DNA of 64,000 nucleotides from Tersicoccus sp. Bi-70 (GCF_001968825.1 NZ_MIEU01000010.1:186001-250000), one strand, 5' to 3'; shown: positions 1 to 11,574, numbered from the stretch's first letter. Numbers and translations: made by a program. The notes: generated by a model from the sequence alone, not told the origin.

Positions 1-131
1 CGAGGCGGAGAGCGCGACCGGCCGCCGACCCGGGTCTGCTAGACTCGATCCCGTTGTCAAGTGGCAGTGGATTCGTTCCTGGTGCACGCGTCTTGTGTAC
101 GAATGCCATCGCTTGCTCCTGCCCACAAGTT

Positions 132-161
132 TTGACTCGGCCTGCGCCGCGGGAGTATTCT
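132..161 (+). promoter_or_regulatory. Candidate promoter of the str operon (rpsL-rpsG-fusA)
   Basis: A TTGACT hexamer at 132-137 is followed after 18 nt by TATTCT at 156-161, a good sigma-70/SigA-like pair. Transcription would start near 168-170, leaving a leader of about 130 nt before rpsL. The rest of 1-299 shows no convincing coding frame and looks like the upstream intergenic region and leader of the operon. Confidence 0.55.
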
Positions 162-299
162 TGATAGTCGGTGTCTGCACCGTGACCACGCTCCCGATCC
201 GGGTTCGAAGCTCCGCGCTTCCCCGTCGAGTAGCCGGGGCGTCAGGCAGACAGATGTGATCCACCAGTCCTGATCCCGAGATCAAACGGAGAATATGTA

Positions 300-674
300 G
301 TGCCTACGATCCAGCAGTTGGTCCGCAAGGGCCGCTCACCCAAGATCGCCAAGACCAAGGCGCCCGCCCTCAGGGGCAACCCGATGAAGCGTGGCGTGTG
401 CACCCGTGTGTACACGACCACCCCGAAGAAGCCGAACTCGGCGCTGCGGAAGGTCGCACGCGTCAAGCTCAACGGCGGCGTCGAGGTCACCGCGTACATC
501 CCCGGTGTGGGCCACAACCTGCAGGAGCACTCCATCGTGCTGGTGCGCGGCGGTCGCGTGAAGGACCTGCCGGGCGTGCGCTACAAGATCGTCCGCGGCG
601 CCCTGGACACCCAGGGTGTCAAGAACCGCCAGCAGGCCCGGAGCCGTTACGGCGCGAAGAAGGAGAAGAAGTAA
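300..674 (+). CDS. rpsL: 30S ribosomal protein S12
   Basis: S12 sits at the decoding centre of the 30S subunit and controls tRNA selection accuracy. The 124-residue product has the family length and the hallmark segments KKPNSALRK (from residue 43) and [15 protein letters not shown] (from 86). Lys43 and Lys88, the positions where substitutions give streptomycin resistance in many bacteria, are both wild-type, so a sensitive allele is inferred. The start is GTG at 300 with a purine-rich GGAG about 10 nt upstream. The TAA stop overlaps the rpsG start by one base, so the two genes are translationally coupled as the head of the str operon. Confidence 0.98.
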   Translation: MPTIQQLVRKGRSPKIAKTKAPALRGNPMKRGVCTRVYTTTPKKPNSALRKVARVKLNGGVEVTAYIPGVGHNLQEHSIVLVRGGRVKDLPGVRYKIVRGALDTQGVKNRQQARSRYGAKKEKK

Positions 675-1144
675 TGCCTCGCAAGGGCCCGGCCCCCAAG
701 CGGCCGCTCGTCAACGACCCGATCTACAGCTCCCCGCTGGTCACCCAGCTGATCAACAAGGTGCTGGTCGACGGCAAGAAGTCCACCGCCGAGCGGATCG
801 TCTACGGTGCCCTCGGTGGCGCGCAGACGAAGTCCGGCCAGGACCCCGTCGCCACCCTGAAGAAGGCCATGGACAACGTCCGGCCGACCCTCGAGGTCAA
901 GTCCCGCCGCGTCGGCGGTGCCACCTACCAGGTGCCCGTCGAGGTCAAGGCCGGTCGCGCGACCGCCCTGGCCCTGCGCTGGCTCGTCGGCTACGCCAAG
1001 GCGCGCCGCGAGAAGACGATGACCGAGCGTCTGCAGAACGAGATCCTCGACGCCTCGAACGGCCTAGGTGCCGCGGTCAAGCGCCGCGAGGACACCCACA
1101 AGATGGCCGAGTCGAACAAGGCCTTCGCGCACTACCGCTGGTAG
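674..1144 (+). CDS. rpsG: 30S ribosomal protein S7
   Basis: S7 is a primary binder that nucleates assembly of the 30S head around the 3' major domain of 16S rRNA and contacts tRNA in the E site. The 156-residue product starts [10 protein letters not shown] and ends in [15 protein letters not shown], matching the usual length and termini. ATG at 674 shares its A with the rpsL TAA stop. An AGGAG lies in the last codons of rpsL. fusA follows after 71 nt. In E. coli S7 is the autogenous repressor of the str operon; whether that holds here cannot be seen. Confidence 0.98.
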   Translation: MPRKGPAPKRPLVNDPIYSSPLVTQLINKVLVDGKKSTAERIVYGALGGAQTKSGQDPVATLKKAMDNVRPTLEVKSRRVGGATYQVPVEVKAGRATALALRWLVGYAKARREKTMTERLQNEILDASNGLGAAVKRREDTHKMAESNKAFAHYRW

Positions 1145-1215
1145 GCACCGGCATCTCGCCGGGCCCGTCCCGGGCCCGGCGAACCGAAGTCAAAGCCGCA
1201 ACGAAAGGCAATCAC

Positions 1216-3333
1216 GTGGCAGCACAGGACGTGCTCACCGACCTCACCAAGGTTCGCAACATCGGCATCATGGCCCACATCGATGCCGGTAAGACCACCA
1301 CCACGGAGCGCATCCTCTTCTACACGGGTGTGAACCACAAGATCGGCGAGACCCACGACGGCGCCTCGACGACCGACTGGATGGAGCAGGAGAAGGAACG
1401 CGGCATCACCATCACCTCCGCCGCGGTGACCTGCTTCTGGGACAACAACCAGATCAACATCATCGACACGCCCGGCCACGTGGACTTCACCGTCGAGGTG
1501 GAGCGCTCCCTGCGCGTGCTCGACGGCGCCGTCGCGGTGTTCGACGGCAAGGAGGGCGTGGAGCCCCAGTCGGAGACCGTGTGGCGCCAGGCGGACAAGT
1601 ACGACGTCCCGCGCATCTGCTTCGTCAACAAGATGGACAAGCTCGGTGCGGACTTCTACTTCACCGTCGACACCATCGTCAACCGGCTCGGCGCGAAGCC
1701 CCTGGTGCTGCAGCTGCCGATCGGCTCCGAGAACGACTTCGTCGGCGTCGTCGACCTGCTGACCATGAAGGCCCTCGTGTGGCCGGGCGACGCCAAGGGC
1801 GACGTGACCATGGGTGCGCACTACGAGACCCAGGAGATCCCCGAGGACCTGCGCGAGCGGGCCGAGCAGTACCGGGCGGATCTCGTCGAGGCCGTCGCCG
1901 AGGCGTCCGACGAGCTGATGGAGAAGTACCTCGAGGGCGAAGAGCTGTCCATCGAGGAGCTCAAGGCCGGTATCCGCGAGCTGACCGTCAACTCCCGCAT
2001 CTACCCCGTGCTCTGCGGTTCTGCGTTCAAGAACCGTGGCGTGCAGCCGATGCTGGACGCGGTCATCGACTACCTGCCGTCCCCGATCGACGTGCCGCCG
2101 ATGATCGGCCACGACCCGAAGAACGAGGAGACCGAGCTCTCCCGCAAGCCGTCCCGCGACGAGCCGTTCTCGGCGCTCGCGTTCAAGGTCGCCTCGCACC
2201 CGTTCTTCGGTCAGCTCACCTTCGTCCGGGTGTACTCGGGCAAGGTGGCCGCCGGCTCGCAGGTGCTCAACTCGACCAAGAGCAAGAAGGAGCGCATCGG
2301 GAAGCTCTTCCAGATGCACGCCAACAAGGAGAACCCGGTCGACGAGGTCTACGCCGGGCACATCTACGCGGTCGTCGGGCTGAAGGACACCACCACGGGT
2401 GACACCCTGTGCGATCCGAACCAGCCGATCGTGCTCGAGTCGATGTCCTTCCCCGAGCCGGTCATCTTCGTGGCCATCGAGCCGAAGACGAAGGGTGACC
2501 AGGAGAAGCTCTCCACGGCCATCCAGAAGCTCTCGGCCGAGGACCCGACGTTCACGGTCTCGCTCAACGAGGAGACCGGCCAGACCGAGATCGGCGGCAT
2601 GGGCGAGCTCCACCTGGACATCCTGGTGGACCGCATGCGTCGCGAGTTCCGCGTCGAGGCGAACGTCGGCAAGCCGCAGGTCGCCTACCGGGAGACCATC
2701 AAGCGCAAGGTCGAGAAGATCGACTACACGCACAAGAAGCAGACCGGTGGTTCCGGGCAGTTCGCGAAGGTGCAGATGTCCTTCGAGCCGCTCGACACCT
2801 CGGACGGCACCTTCTACGAGTTCGAGAACAAGGTCACCGGTGGCCGCATCCCCCGCGAGTACATCCCCTCGGTGGACGCGGGCATCCAGGACGCCATGCA
2901 GTTCGGCGTGCTGGCCGGTTACCCGCTCGTGGGCGTGAAGGCGACCCTGCTCGACGGCGCCTACCACGACGTCGACTCCTCGGAGATGGCGTTCAAGATC
3001 GCCGGTTCGATGGTGTTCAAGGAAGGCGCCCGGCGCGCCAACCCGGTGCTCCTCGAGCCGCTCATGGCGGTCGAGGTGCGCACGCCGGAGGAGTACATGG
3101 GCGACGTCATCGGCGACCTGAACTCGCGGCGCGGGCAGATCCAGTCCATGGAGGATGCCAGCGGTGTGAAGGTGGTGCGTGCCAACGTGCCGCTGTCCGA
3201 GATGTTCGGCTACATCGGTGACCTGCGCTCCCGTACCCAGGGCCGCGCGGTGTACTCGATGCAGTTCGACAGCTACTCGGAGGTCCCGAAGAACGTGGCC
3301 GAAGAGATCATCCAGAAGACCCGCGGCGAGTAG
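1216..3333 (+). CDS. fusA: Translation elongation factor G
   Basis: EF-G is the GTPase that drives translocation of tRNAs and mRNA and, with RRF, ribosome recycling. The 705-residue product shows the P-loop AHIDAGKT at 20-27, the switch-I segment [16 protein letters not shown] at 84-91 and NKMDK at 138-142, followed by the EF-G domains II-V. GTG at 1216 is chosen because AAAGG lies at a suitable distance and the protein then has the normal N-terminus; the reading frame stays open far upstream, but that part is rpsG shadow. It follows rpsL-rpsG and precedes tuf, the standard str order. Confidence 0.98.
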   Translation: MAAQDVLTDLTKVRNIGIMAHIDAGKTTTTERILFYTGVNHKIGETHDGASTTDWMEQEKERGITITSAAVTCFWDNNQINIIDTPGHVDFTVEVERSLRVLDGAVAVFDGKEGVEPQSETVWRQADKYDVPRICFVNKMDKLGADFYFTVDTIVNRLGAKPLVLQLPIGSENDFVGVVDLLTMKALVWPGDAKGDVTMGAHYETQEIPEDLRERAEQYRADLVEAVAEASDELMEKYLEGEELSIEELKAGIRELTVNSRIYPVLCGSAFKNRGVQPMLDAVIDYLPSPIDVPPMIGHDPKNEETELSRKPSRDEPFSALAFKVASHPFFGQLTFVRVYSGKVAAGSQVLNSTKSKKERIGKLFQMHANKENPVDEVYAGHIYAVVGLKDTTTGDTLCDPNQPIVLESMSFPEPVIFVAIEPKTKGDQEKLSTAIQKLSAEDPTFTVSLNEETGQTEIGGMGELHLDILVDRMRREFRVEANVGKPQVAYRETIKRKVEKIDYTHKKQTGGSGQFAKVQMSFEPLDTSDGTFYEFENKVTGGRIPREYIPSVDAGIQDAMQFGVLAGYPLVGVKATLLDGAYHDVDSSEMAFKIAGSMVFKEGARRANPVLLEPLMAVEVRTPEEYMGDVIGDLNSRRGQIQSMEDASGVKVVRANVPLSEMFGYIGDLRSRTQGRAVYSMQFDSYSEVPKNVAEEIIQKTRGE

Positions 3334-3342
3334 TCGCGGGTC

Positions 3343-3383
3343 GGGGAAGCTGATTTCCCCAATCAACCAGCCCCCAGTAGACT
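3343..3383 (+). promoter_or_regulatory. Possible tuf promoter and upstream hairpin
   Basis: Between fusA and tuf a small hairpin (GGGGAA/TTCCCC, about 3343-3360) is followed by TAGACT at 3378-3383, a good -10 hexamer. The -35 region is poor (TTCCCC). The layout suggests tuf has its own promoter in addition to read-through from fusA. Confidence 0.35.
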
Positions 3384-3461
3384 TGGTCGGGTTTCAGCAG
3401 CGGCACCCTTCGCGAGCTGGAAGCGACTTCTCTACACCACTAACGTTCTAGGAGGAACCCC

Positions 3462-4652
3462 GTGGCGAAGGCAAAGTTCGAGCGGACTAAGCCGCACGTC
3501 AACATCGGTACCATCGGTCACGTCGACCACGGTAAGACCACGTTGACCGCTGCCATCTCGAAGGTGCTTGCTGACAAGTACCCGTCTCTGAACGAGCAGC
3601 GTGACTTCTCGTCCATCGACTCTGCTCCCGAAGAGAAGCAGCGCGGCATCACCATCAACATCTCCCACGTGGAGTACCAGACGGAGAAGCGTCACTACGC
3701 TCACGTCGATGCTCCGGGTCACGCCGACTACATCAAGAACATGATCACCGGTGCGGCTCAGATGGACGGCGCGATCCTCGTGGTCGCGGCGACCGACGGC
3801 CCGATGGCGCAGACCCGCGAGCACGTGCTCCTGGCCCGCCAGGTCGGCGTGCCGGCACTGCTGGTCGCGCTGAACAAGTCGGACATGGTCGACGACGAGG
3901 AACTGCTGGACCTGGTCGAGATGGAGGTGCGCGAGCTGCTCTCCTCCCAGGAGTTCGACGGCGACAACGCGCCCGTCATCCGCACCTCCGGTCTGAAGGC
4001 CCTCGAGGGCGACGCGGAGTGGGTCAAGTCCGTCGAGGACCTCATGGAGGCCGTGGACACCTACATCCCGGATCCGGTCCGTGACAAGGACAAGCCGTTC
4101 CTGATGCCGATCGAGGACGTCTTCACGATCACCGGTCGCGGTACCGTCGTGACGGGTCGCGCCGAGCGCGGCACCCTCGCGATCAACTCCGAGGTCGAGA
4201 TCGTCGGCATCCGCCCGGTCCAGAAGACCACGGTGACCGGTATCGAGATGTTCCACAAGCAGCTCGACGAGGCGTGGGCCGGCGAGAACTGTGGCCTGCT
4301 GCTCCGTGGCCTCAAGCGCGACGATGTCGAGCGTGGCCAGGTCGTGGTGAAGCCGGGTTCGATCACCCCGCACACCAACTTCGAGGCGAACGTCTACATC
4401 CTGTCCAAGGACGAGGGTGGGCGTCACAACCCGTTCTACTCGAACTACCGTCCGCAGTTCTACTTCCGGACCACCGACGTCACCGGCGTCATCACGCTGC
4501 CCGAGGGCACCGAGATGGTCATGCCGGGCGACAACACCGAGATGTCGGTCGAGCTGATCCAGCCGATCGCCATGGAGGAGGGCCTCGGCTTCGCCATCCG
4601 TGAGGGTGGCCGCACCGTCGGCTCGGGTCGCGTCACCAAGATCAACAAGTGA
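3462..4652 (+). CDS. tuf: Translation elongation factor Tu
   Basis: EF-Tu carries aminoacyl-tRNA to the ribosomal A site as a GTP complex. The 396-residue product has GHVDHGKT at 19-26, RGITINISH in switch I, DAPGHADY and NKSD at 138-141, then the two beta-barrel domains ending [21 protein letters not shown], where many bacteria have DCPGHADY, is typical of actinobacteria. The start is GTG at 3462 with a perfect GGAGG at 3451-3455. A strong terminator follows, so it ends the str transcript. Only one tuf copy lies in this window. Confidence 0.98.
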   Translation: MAKAKFERTKPHVNIGTIGHVDHGKTTLTAAISKVLADKYPSLNEQRDFSSIDSAPEEKQRGITINISHVEYQTEKRHYAHVDAPGHADYIKNMITGAAQMDGAILVVAATDGPMAQTREHVLLARQVGVPALLVALNKSDMVDDEELLDLVEMEVRELLSSQEFDGDNAPVIRTSGLKALEGDAEWVKSVEDLMEAVDTYIPDPVRDKDKPFLMPIEDVFTITGRGTVVTGRAERGTLAINSEVEIVGIRPVQKTTVTGIEMFHKQLDEAWAGENCGLLLRGLKRDDVERGQVVVKPGSITPHTNFEANVYILSKDEGGRHNPFYSNYRPQFYFRTTDVTGVITLPEGTEMVMPGDNTEMSVELIQPIAMEEGLGFAIREGGRTVGSGRVTKINK

Positions 4653-4705
4653 TCCCGACCGTCCGGCCGCTCACCCGCTGAGGGTGCCGGTCGGGCGGGA
4701 CCACT

Positions 4706-4742
4706 GACGAAGGGCCCCGGCATCGCGCCGGGGCCCTTCGTC
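4706..4742 (+). terminator. Strong hairpin terminator after tuf
   Basis: A perfect 16-bp stem (4706-4721 with 4727-4742) closes a 5-nt loop 53 nt after the tuf stop. There is no long U-run, which is common for terminators in GC-rich actinobacteria. Confidence 0.85.
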
Positions 4743-5205
4743 GTGTCGGGGAGCCGGGTGCGCAGGCCGGCGGGGAGCGGGGAACACGCCCCGGGTGACC
4801 GGCCTCTCACCCCGCCGATTTGCAGGGCAGCGGTGCGTCTGGCAGACTGGGTGAGTTGTTCACGTGCCCTGCCATGTGCTTCGCCGGATGGCGTCGCTGG
4901 TTCCGCATGGACAGTGCCCCGGCCGGAGCATCCTCGGATGCCGGACGGCGTGGGGAAGAGGTCGCCCACCGCGGCGGCCCTCGGCAGGACACGGACACGA
5001 CCACCCCCACAACGAAGAACCGGGAATCGTGTTGCGCAGGCGAGGCGACACGCCCGAGTGCGGGGGTCGGAGCCGCGGTGGGTTGAGGAACCCGGACAGG
5101 TCCGGATTCAGCTCAGGCGACGGCGGTGGGCAGGCGAGAGCCGGCACACCTGACAAGGGATTCATTTCCACCAGAGAGCACGTGAAGAAAGAGAGTGGCG
5201 ACGCC
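4743..5205 (+). promoter_or_regulatory. S10 operon promoter and long untranslated leader
   Basis: Between the tuf terminator and rpsJ lie about 460 nt. TTGCAG at 4820-4825 and CAGACT at 4843-4848 with a 17-nt spacer form the likely promoter, giving a leader of about 350 nt. Small hairpins are visible (for example GCATC/GATGC near 4929-4942 and CCGGA/TCCGG near 5093-5106), but I cannot fold the whole. In E. coli the S10 leader is the target of L4 autoregulation; a similar role here is inferred from position only. Confidence 0.45.
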
Positions 5206-5514
5206 ATGGCGGGACAGAAAATCCGCATTCGGCTGAAGTCCTATGACCACGAGGTCATCGACGTCTCAGCCCGGAAGATCGTGGAGACGGTCACGCGCGC
5301 CGGTGCGACGGTGGTGGGCCCCGTCCCGCTGCCCACCGAGAAGAACGTGTACTGCGTGATCCGTTCGCCGCACAAGTACAAGGACAGCCGCGAGCACTTC
5401 GAGATGCGCACCCACAAGCGTCTGATCGACATCATCGACCCCACGCCGAAGGCCGTCGACTCGCTCATGCGTCTCGACCTGCCGGCCGACGTGAACATCG
5501 AAATCAAACTCTGA
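5206..5514 (+). CDS. rpsJ: 30S ribosomal protein S10
   Basis: S10 (NusE) is part of the 30S head and, with NusB, of transcription antitermination complexes. The 102-residue product [10 protein letters not shown]...IEIKL has the usual actinobacterial length and contains [20 protein letters not shown], the conserved loop. ATG at 5206 gives the conserved N-terminus; an in-frame GTG at 5182 would add eight residues and is less likely. It is the first gene of the S10 operon, with rplC starting 13 nt later. Confidence 0.97.
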
Positions 5515-5527
5515 GGATCGCATCGAC

Positions 5528-6199
5528 ATGACACACCATCTCACCCGCCAGGTGAAGGGACTGCTGGGCATCAAGCTCGGTATGACCCAGGTCTGGGACG
5601 AGAACAACCGTCTCGTGCCGGTGACCGTCGTCAAGGCTGACTCGAACGTCATCACCGCACTGCGCGACGCGCAGGGCGACGGCTACAACGCCGTCCAGAT
5701 CGGCTTCGGCGCCATCGACCCGCGCAAGGTGACCCAGCCCCTGGCCGGTCACTTCGCGAAGGCCGGTGTCACCCCTCGCCGCCACGTCGTCGAGCTGCGC
5801 ACCGCCGACGCCGCCGAGTACCAGCTCGGCCAGGAGCTCTCCGTGGAGACCTTCGCCGCCGGCCAGCGTGTCGACGTCATCGGCACCACCAAGGGCAAGG
5901 GCTTCGCCGGCGTCATGAAGCGCCACGGCTTCCACGGCGTGGGCGCCTCGCACGGTGCTCACAAGAACCACCGCAAGCCCGGTTCCATCGGCGGGGCCTC
6001 GACGCCCGGCCGCGTGTTCAAGGGCCTGCGGATGGCCGGTCGCATGGGCGCCGTCCGGCAGACCACGCTGAACCTGCTCGTGCACGGCGTCGACGCCGAG
6101 AACTCGCTGCTGCTGCTCAAGGGCGCCGTCCCCGGCGCGCGCGGCTCGGTCGTCCTGGTCCGTTCCGCCGTCAAGGCCAACGAAACTCAGGGAGCGTAA
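5528..6199 (+). CDS. rplC: 50S ribosomal protein L3
   Basis: L3 is an early 50S assembly protein whose loop reaches the peptidyl transferase centre. The 223-residue product has the conserved [10 protein letters not shown] near the N-terminus, [17 protein letters not shown] in the middle and the loop segment around [19 protein letters not shown]. It lies between rpsJ and rplD in the standard S10 order, with rplD starting 6 nt after the stop. Confidence 0.97.
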   Translation: MTHHLTRQVKGLLGIKLGMTQVWDENNRLVPVTVVKADSNVITALRDAQGDGYNAVQIGFGAIDPRKVTQPLAGHFAKAGVTPRRHVVELRTADAAEYQLGQELSVETFAAGQRVDVIGTTKGKGFAGVMKRHGFHGVGASHGAHKNHRKPGSIGGASTPGRVFKGLRMAGRMGAVRQTTLNLLVHGVDAENSLLLLKGAVPGARGSVVLVRSAVKANETQGA

Positions 6200-6205
6200 C
6201 AACCC

Positions 6206-6838
6206 ATGGCTACTACACAGAGTGCGAAGACCGTCGCGGTGGACCTGCCGGCGGAGATCTTCGACGTCCAGACCAACGTGCCGCTGCTGCACCAGGTGGT
6301 CGTGGCTCAGCTGGCCGCCGCCCGCCAGGGCACGCACAAGGTCAAGAACCGCGGCGAGGTCGCCGGTGCCGGTCGCAAGCCGTTCAAGCAGAAGGGCACC
6401 GGCCGGGCTCGTCAGGGCTCCGTCCGCGCCCCGCACATGACCGGTGGTGGCGTCGTGCACGGCCCGACGCCGCGCGACTACTCGCAGCGGACCCCCAAGA
6501 AGATGAAGGCCGCCGCCCTGCGCGGTGCGCTGTCCGATCGCGCCCGGTACGGCCGGGTGCACGTGATCAGCAGCCTCGTCGAGGGGACCACGGCGTCCAC
6601 CAAGGCGGCCATGGCCGTCCTCGGTGAGCTCACCGATCGCAAGTCCGTCCTCGTCGTCCTCGAGCGGGGCAACGACGTGGCGGCCCTGTCGGTGCGCAAC
6701 CTGACGAACGTGCACGCGCTGTACGCCGACCAGCTGAACACCTACGACGTGCTGGTCGCCGACGACGTCGTCTTCACCCAGGCCGCCTACGAGGCGTTCG
6801 TGGCTGCCGCCGGCAAGTCGCAGGAGGAAGCCAAGTGA
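6206..6838 (+). CDS. rplD: 50S ribosomal protein L4
   Basis: L4 binds domain I of 23S rRNA and lines the exit tunnel through its extended loop. The 210-residue product contains the tunnel-loop consensus [21 protein letters not shown] near residues 52-72. In E. coli L4 also represses its own operon. The GTG start of rplW overlaps the rplD stop by 4 nt, implying coupled translation. Confidence 0.97.
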   Translation: MATTQSAKTVAVDLPAEIFDVQTNVPLLHQVVVAQLAAARQGTHKVKNRGEVAGAGRKPFKQKGTGRARQGSVRAPHMTGGGVVHGPTPRDYSQRTPKKMKAAALRGALSDRARYGRVHVISSLVEGTTASTKAAMAVLGELTDRKSVLVVLERGNDVAALSVRNLTNVHALYADQLNTYDVLVADDVVFTQAAYEAFVAAAGKSQEEAK

Positions 6839-7158
6839 GCACGCAGAGCACCAGCAGCGCCATCCACCACAAGGACCCGCGGGACATCATCCTCGCGCCG
6901 GTCGTGTCGGAGAAGAGCTACGGCCTGATCGACGAGGGCAAGTACACCTTCCTGGTGGACCCCCGGTCGAACAAGACCGAGATCAAGAACGCGATCGAGA
7001 AGATCTTCTCCGTCTCGGTCGAGTCCGTGAACACCCTCAACCGCGTGGGCAAGCGCAAGCGGACCAAGTTCGGTTGGGGCCAGCGCAAGGGCACCAAGCG
7101 CGCCATCGTGACCCTCAAGCAGGGGACGATCGACATCTTCGGCGGTCCGCTCGGCTGA
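6835..7158 (+). CDS. rplW: 50S ribosomal protein L23
   Basis: L23 sits at the tunnel exit and docks trigger factor and SRP. The 107-residue product has the conserved [21 protein letters not shown] and ends [13 protein letters not shown]. The GTG start overlaps the rplD stop (GTGA). The N-terminus has a short Ser/Thr-rich stretch before the conserved [11 protein letters not shown]. Confidence 0.96.
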   Translation: MSTQSTSSAIHHKDPRDIILAPVVSEKSYGLIDEGKYTFLVDPRSNKTEIKNAIEKIFSVSVESVNTLNRVGKRKRTKFGWGQRKGTKRAIVTLKQGTIDIFGGPLG

Positions 7159-7191
7159 GCGGAGACCACTTTAGCGAGGAACTGAGAACCC

Positions 7192-8031
<840 letters not shown>

Positions 8032-8043
8032 GAGCGGCGGAAC

Positions 8044-8325
8044 ATGCCTCGCAGCCTGAAGAAGGGCCCCTTCGTCGACCAGCACCTGTTCGTGAAGGTC
8101 GCCAACGAGAACGACAAGGGCACGAAGAACGTCATCAAGACCTGGTCCCGCCGGTCGATGATCATCCCCGACATGCTCGGTCACACGATCGCCGTGCACG
8201 ACGGGCGCAAGCACGTGCCGGTGTTCGTCACGGAGTCCATGGTCGGACACAAGCTCGGTGAGTTCGCTCCGACCCGGACCTTCCGCGGCCACGTGAAGGA
8301 CGACAAGAAGGGCAAGCGCCGCTAG
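8044..8325 (+). CDS. rpsS: 30S ribosomal protein S19
   Basis: S19 is located in the 30S head and contacts the A-site finger and S13. The 93-residue product [15 protein letters not shown]...DDKKGKRR matches the family end to end, including [20 protein letters not shown] lies just upstream. rplV follows after 35 nt. Confidence 0.97.
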   Translation: MPRSLKKGPFVDQHLFVKVANENDKGTKNVIKTWSRRSMIIPDMLGHTIAVHDGRKHVPVFVTESMVGHKLGEFAPTRTFRGHVKDDKKGKRR

Positions 8326-8360
8326 GCGCCGCTCTTCGTCAAGACGAGAGAAGGAAAGCA

Positions 8361-8726
8361 ATGGAAGCCAAGGCAGTCGCGCGGCACATCCGCGTCACGC
8401 CGATGAAGGCCCGGCGCGTCGTCAACCTGATTCGTGGCAAGCAGGCGAACGAGGCGCTGGCGATCCTGAAGTTCGCCCCGCAGCACGCGTCCGAGCCGGT
8501 CTACAAGGTGGTCGCGTCCGCGCTGGCCAACGCCCGGGTGAAGGCCGACCAGCTCAGTGTCGCCTTCAACGAGGACGACGTGATCGTCTCGGAGGCGTTC
8601 GTCGACGAGGGCCCGACGATGAAGCGGTTCCAGCCGCGGGCCCAGGGCCGCGCCTACCGCATCAACAAGCGCACGAGCCACATCACCGTCGTCGTCACCA
8701 CGCCCCAGAACGAGGAGGTCCGCTAA
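8361..8726 (+). CDS. rplV: 50S ribosomal protein L22
   Basis: L22 spans the 50S from surface to exit tunnel; its hairpin loop forms part of the tunnel constriction. The 121-residue product has the [20 protein letters not shown] start and the loop [26 protein letters not shown]. The stop is directly followed by the rpsC GTG. Confidence 0.97.
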   Translation: MEAKAVARHIRVTPMKARRVVNLIRGKQANEALAILKFAPQHASEPVYKVVASALANARVKADQLSVAFNEDDVIVSEAFVDEGPTMKRFQPRAQGRAYRINKRTSHITVVVTTPQNEEVR

Positions 8727-9563
8727 GTGGGACAGAAAGTCAACCCGCACGGCTTCCGCCTCGGGATCACCACCGACCACGTGTCGCACTGGTACGCCGA
8801 CAGCACCAAGGCCGGCCAGCGCTACAAGGACTTCGTCCGCGAGGACGTGAAGATCCGTCAGCTCATGTCCAAGGGCATGGACCGCGCCGGTATCGCCAAG
8901 GTCGAGATCGAGCGCACCCGTGACCGTGTCCGCGTCGACATCCACACCGCCCGTCCGGGCATCGTCATCGGCCGCCGCGGCGCCGAGGCGGACCGGATCC
9001 GTGGCGAGCTGGAGAAGCTCACGGGCAAGCAGGTGCAGCTGAACATCCTCGAGGTGAAGAACCCCGAGATCGAGGCTCAGCTGGTGGCGCAGGGCGTCGC
9101 CGAGCAGCTCGCGTCCCGCGTCGCGTTCCGCCGTGCCATGAAGAAGGCCATGCAGTCCGCGCAGCGGGCCGGTGCCAAGGGCATCCGGATCCAGTGCTCC
9201 GGCCGCCTCGGCGGTGCCGAGATGAGCCGTTCGGAGTTCTACCGCGAGGGTCGCGTGCCCCTGCACACGCTCCGCGCCAACATCGACTACGGCTTCTTCG
9301 AGGCCAAGACCACCTTCGGCCGCATCGGTGTGAAGGTCTGGATCTACAAGGGCGACATCACCGCCAAGGAGCTCGCCGCTCAGGCCGCAGCCGCGCCGTC
9401 GCGTGGCCGTGGCGAGCGTGGAGACCGCGGCGACCGTGGTGGCCGCGCCGGTGGCGGCGACCGCCGCCGTCGTGGTGACCGTCCCGAGGGCCAGGCCCCC
9501 GCGGCCACCGAGAACGCCCCGGCCGGCGCCACCGCGCCCGCCGCTGAAGGAGGAGAGCAGTAA
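8727..9563 (+). CDS. rpsC: 30S ribosomal protein S3 with Gly/Arg-rich C-terminal tail
   Basis: S3 lines the mRNA entry channel and, with S4 and S5, provides the ribosome's helicase activity. The first about 215 residues are standard ([20 protein letters not shown]-domain [13 protein letters not shown], and C-terminal [12 protein letters not shown]). The remaining about 60 residues are low-complexity: Arg/Gly/Asp repeats such as [20 protein letters not shown], then an Ala/Pro-rich end, giving 278 residues against 233 in E. coli. GTG at 8727 abuts the rplV stop, and rplP starts right after the stop. Confidence 0.97.
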   Translation: MGQKVNPHGFRLGITTDHVSHWYADSTKAGQRYKDFVREDVKIRQLMSKGMDRAGIAKVEIERTRDRVRVDIHTARPGIVIGRRGAEADRIRGELEKLTGKQVQLNILEVKNPEIEAQLVAQGVAEQLASRVAFRRAMKKAMQSAQRAGAKGIRIQCSGRLGGAEMSRSEFYREGRVPLHTLRANIDYGFFEAKTTFGRIGVKVWIYKGDITAKELAAQAAAAPSRGRGERGDRGDRGGRAGGGDRRRRGDRPEGQAPAATENAPAGATAPAAEGGEQ

Positions 9564-9980
9564 ATGCTGATCCCACGCCGAGTGAAATACCGCAAGCAGC
9601 ACCACCCGGGTCGCTCCGGGCAGGCTACCGGCGGTACCCAGGTCACCTTCGGTGACTGGGGCATCCAGGCGCTGACCCCGGCCTACGTCACGAACCGGCA
9701 GATCGAAGCCGCTCGTATCGCGATGACCCGCCACATCAAGCGTGGCGGCAAGGTCTGGATCAACATCTACCCGGACCGCCCGCTGACCAAGAAGCCCGCC
9801 GAGACCCGCATGGGTTCCGGCAAGGGCTCACCCGAATGGTGGATCGCCAACGTCAAGCCCGGACGCGTGCTCTTCGAGCTCTCCGGTGTCACCGACGAGG
9901 TGGCGCGCGAGGCCCTGCGCCTGGCCATCCACAAGCTCCCGTGCAAGGCGCGCATCGTGCGTCGCGAAGGTGGTGAATAG
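9564..9980 (+). CDS. rplP: 50S ribosomal protein L16
   Basis: L16 helps position A-site tRNA and completes the late 50S. The 138-residue product begins [17 protein letters not shown] and carries [29 protein letters not shown], both diagnostic. ATG follows the rpsC TAA without a gap, and the AGGAGAG at the end of rpsC serves as its ribosome-binding site. Confidence 0.97.
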   Translation: MLIPRRVKYRKQHHPGRSGQATGGTQVTFGDWGIQALTPAYVTNRQIEAARIAMTRHIKRGGKVWINIYPDRPLTKKPAETRMGSGKGSPEWWIANVKPGRVLFELSGVTDEVAREALRLAIHKLPCKARIVRREGGE

Positions 9981-9982
9981 AC

Positions 9983-10321
9983 ATGGCAGTGGGGACCAAG
10001 GACCTGGCCATCGAACAGCTCGCCGAGCTGGACAACGACCGGCTGGGCGAGGAACTGCGCAAGTCGAAGGAAGAGCTGTTCAACCTGCGCTTCCAGTCCG
10101 CGACCGGGCAGCTCGAGAACCACGGCCGGCTCAAGGCCGTCAAGCGGGACATCGCCCGCATCTACACGCTGCTGCGTGAGCGCGAGCTGGGCATCCGTCC
10201 GACCGTCGCCAAGGCAGCCGAGCCGGCGCAGCCCGAGAAGAAGGCCACGCGGCGTTCGAAGAAGGCCGACGAGACGCCGGCGGACGAGCCCGCCGCAGCG
10301 AGCGAGGATGAGACCAAGTGA
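9983..10321 (+). CDS. rpmC: 50S ribosomal protein L29 with C-terminal extension
   Basis: L29 lies next to L23 at the tunnel exit. The conserved helical hairpin ([20 protein letters not shown] through [17 protein letters not shown]) occupies residues 14-72. About 40 extra residues, first basic ([10 protein letters not shown]) then acidic/Ala-rich, make 112 residues versus 63-80 in most bacteria. The rpsQ GTG overlaps the stop by 4 nt. Confidence 0.95.
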   Translation: MAVGTKDLAIEQLAELDNDRLGEELRKSKEELFNLRFQSATGQLENHGRLKAVKRDIARIYTLLRERELGIRPTVAKAAEPAQPEKKATRRSKKADETPADEPAAASEDETK

Positions 10322-10623
10322 GTGAGAACGTGACCGAGAACGCGGCCGCAGGCGGCGGCACGGACGCCAAGTCCCGCGGTGACCGCAAGACCCGCCGCGG
10401 CTACGTCGTGTCCGACAAGATGGACAAGACCGTCGTCGTCGAGGTCGAGGACCGCGTCAAGCACCCCCTGTACGGCAAGGTGCTGCGCCGGACCTCGAAG
10501 GTCAAGGCGCACGACGAGCAGAACACCGCCGGCATCGGCGACCTGGTCCTGATCAGCGAGACCCGGCCGCTGTCCGCCTCCAAGCGGTGGCGCCTGGTCG
10601 AGATCGTCGAGAAGGCCAAGTAA
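10318..10623 (+). CDS. rpsQ: 30S ribosomal protein S17
   Basis: S17 binds 16S rRNA in the 30S body early in assembly. The 101-residue product has the conserved core [21 protein letters not shown] and [25 protein letters not shown]. About 25 residues at the N-terminus are an Ala/Gly/Asp-rich extension. GTG overlaps the rpmC stop. It is the last gene of the S10 group; a 210-nt gap with a hairpin follows. Confidence 0.96.
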   Translation: MSENVTENAAAGGGTDAKSRGDRKTRRGYVVSDKMDKTVVVEVEDRVKHPLYGKVLRRTSKVKAHDEQNTAGIGDLVLISETRPLSASKRWRLVEIVEKAK

Positions 10624-10630
10624 ACTCTCT

Positions 10631-10678
10631 CTGCCCCTCTTTCCGGCCGTCGCCTCGCGCGACGGCGGTGCGGGGCAG
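10631..10678 (+). terminator. Two-part hairpin between the S10 and spc operons
   Basis: Just after rpsQ an outer stem CTGCCCC/GGGGCAG (10631-10637 with 10672-10678) encloses an inner 8-bp stem GCCGTCGC/GCGACGGC (10646-10653 with 10659-10666). No U-run follows, so it may be an attenuator or RNA-processing site rather than a full terminator. The rest of the gap to rplN (to 10833) has no clear promoter. Confidence 0.5.
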
Positions 10679-10833
10679 GGGCGCGGGGCCGGTGGCGGGG
10701 GAGTGATTCCCCGCTTCGGCCCGGCCCGCGGGTCCGGACGGCCCGCGCAGTCCATATCCGTTCGACCAGGCTTCCTCCCTCGCCGGCATCGCCGAGGGGT
10801 GCGGAAGAACCGGTACGACGACAGGAGTACACA

Positions 10834-11202
10834 GTGATTCAGCAGGAGTCGCGACTGAAGGTCGCCGACAACACGGGGGCGAAGGAGATCCTCACCATCC
10901 GTGTTCTCGGTGGTTCCGGACGTCGCTACGCAGGCATCGGTGACGTGATCGTCGCCACCGTCAAGGACGCGATCCCCGGTGGCAACGTCAAGAAGGGTGA
11001 CGTCGTCAAGGCCGTCATCGTCCGCACCAAGAAGGAGCGCCGTCGTCCCGACGGGTCCTACATCAAGTTCGACGAGAACGCCGCAGTGATCCTGAAGAAC
11101 GACGGCGACCCCCGCGGCACCCGCATCTTCGGGCCCGTCGGGCGTGAGCTGCGCGACAAGCGCTTCATGAAGATCATCTCGCTGGCGCCGGAGGTGCTCT
11201 GA
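10834..11202 (+). CDS. rplN: 50S ribosomal protein L14
   Basis: L14 lies at the subunit interface and takes part in intersubunit bridge B8. The 122-residue product starts [18 protein letters not shown] and ends [12 protein letters not shown], with no insertions. GTG at 10834 is preceded by AGGAG at 10823-10827. It is the first gene of the spc operon and is followed after 3 nt by rplX. Confidence 0.97.
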   Translation: MIQQESRLKVADNTGAKEILTIRVLGGSGRRYAGIGDVIVATVKDAIPGGNVKKGDVVKAVIVRTKKERRRPDGSYIKFDENAAVILKNDGDPRGTRIFGPVGRELRDKRFMKIISLAPEVL

Positions 11203-11205
11203 CCC

Positions 11206-11574
11206 ATGGCTCAGAAGTTCAAGATCAAGAAGGGCGACCTGGTCCAGGTGATCAGTGGCGCCAACGCCGCTCGCGGCGGTGACCGGGGCAAGCAGGGCAA
11301 GGTCCTGAAGGTGTTCCCCGAGACCAACCGGGTGCTCGTCGAGGGCATCAACCGGGTCACGAAGCACACCAAGGCCGGGCAGAGCGACCGTGGCACCCGC
11401 ACGGGTGGCATCGAGCACGTCGAGGCGCCGATCCACATCTCCAACGTGGCGGTCGTCGACCCCGAGACCAAGAAGCCGACCCGCGTGGGCTACCGGATCG
11501 ACACCGTCGAGCGCGACGGCCGGCAGCGCACCGTGCGTATCCGCGTGGCCAAGGCCTCCGGTAAGGACCTGTGA
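11206..11574 (+). CDS. rplX: 50S ribosomal protein L24
   Basis: L24 initiates 50S assembly on the 5' end of 23S rRNA. The 122-residue product has the KOW motif at the N-terminus ([32 protein letters not shown]) and the conserved [20 protein letters not shown]. The stop overlaps the rplE start, implying coupling. Confidence 0.96.
   Translation: MAQKFKIKKGDLVQVISGANAARGGDRGKQGKVLKVFPETNRVLVEGINRVTKHTKAGQSDRGTRTGGIEHVEAPIHISNVAVVDPETKKPTRVGYRIDTVERDGRQRTVRIRVAKASGKDL

Noticed and set aside
1132-3366. A 744-codon minus-strand frame opposite fusA
   Set aside because: Antisense shadow of EF-G.
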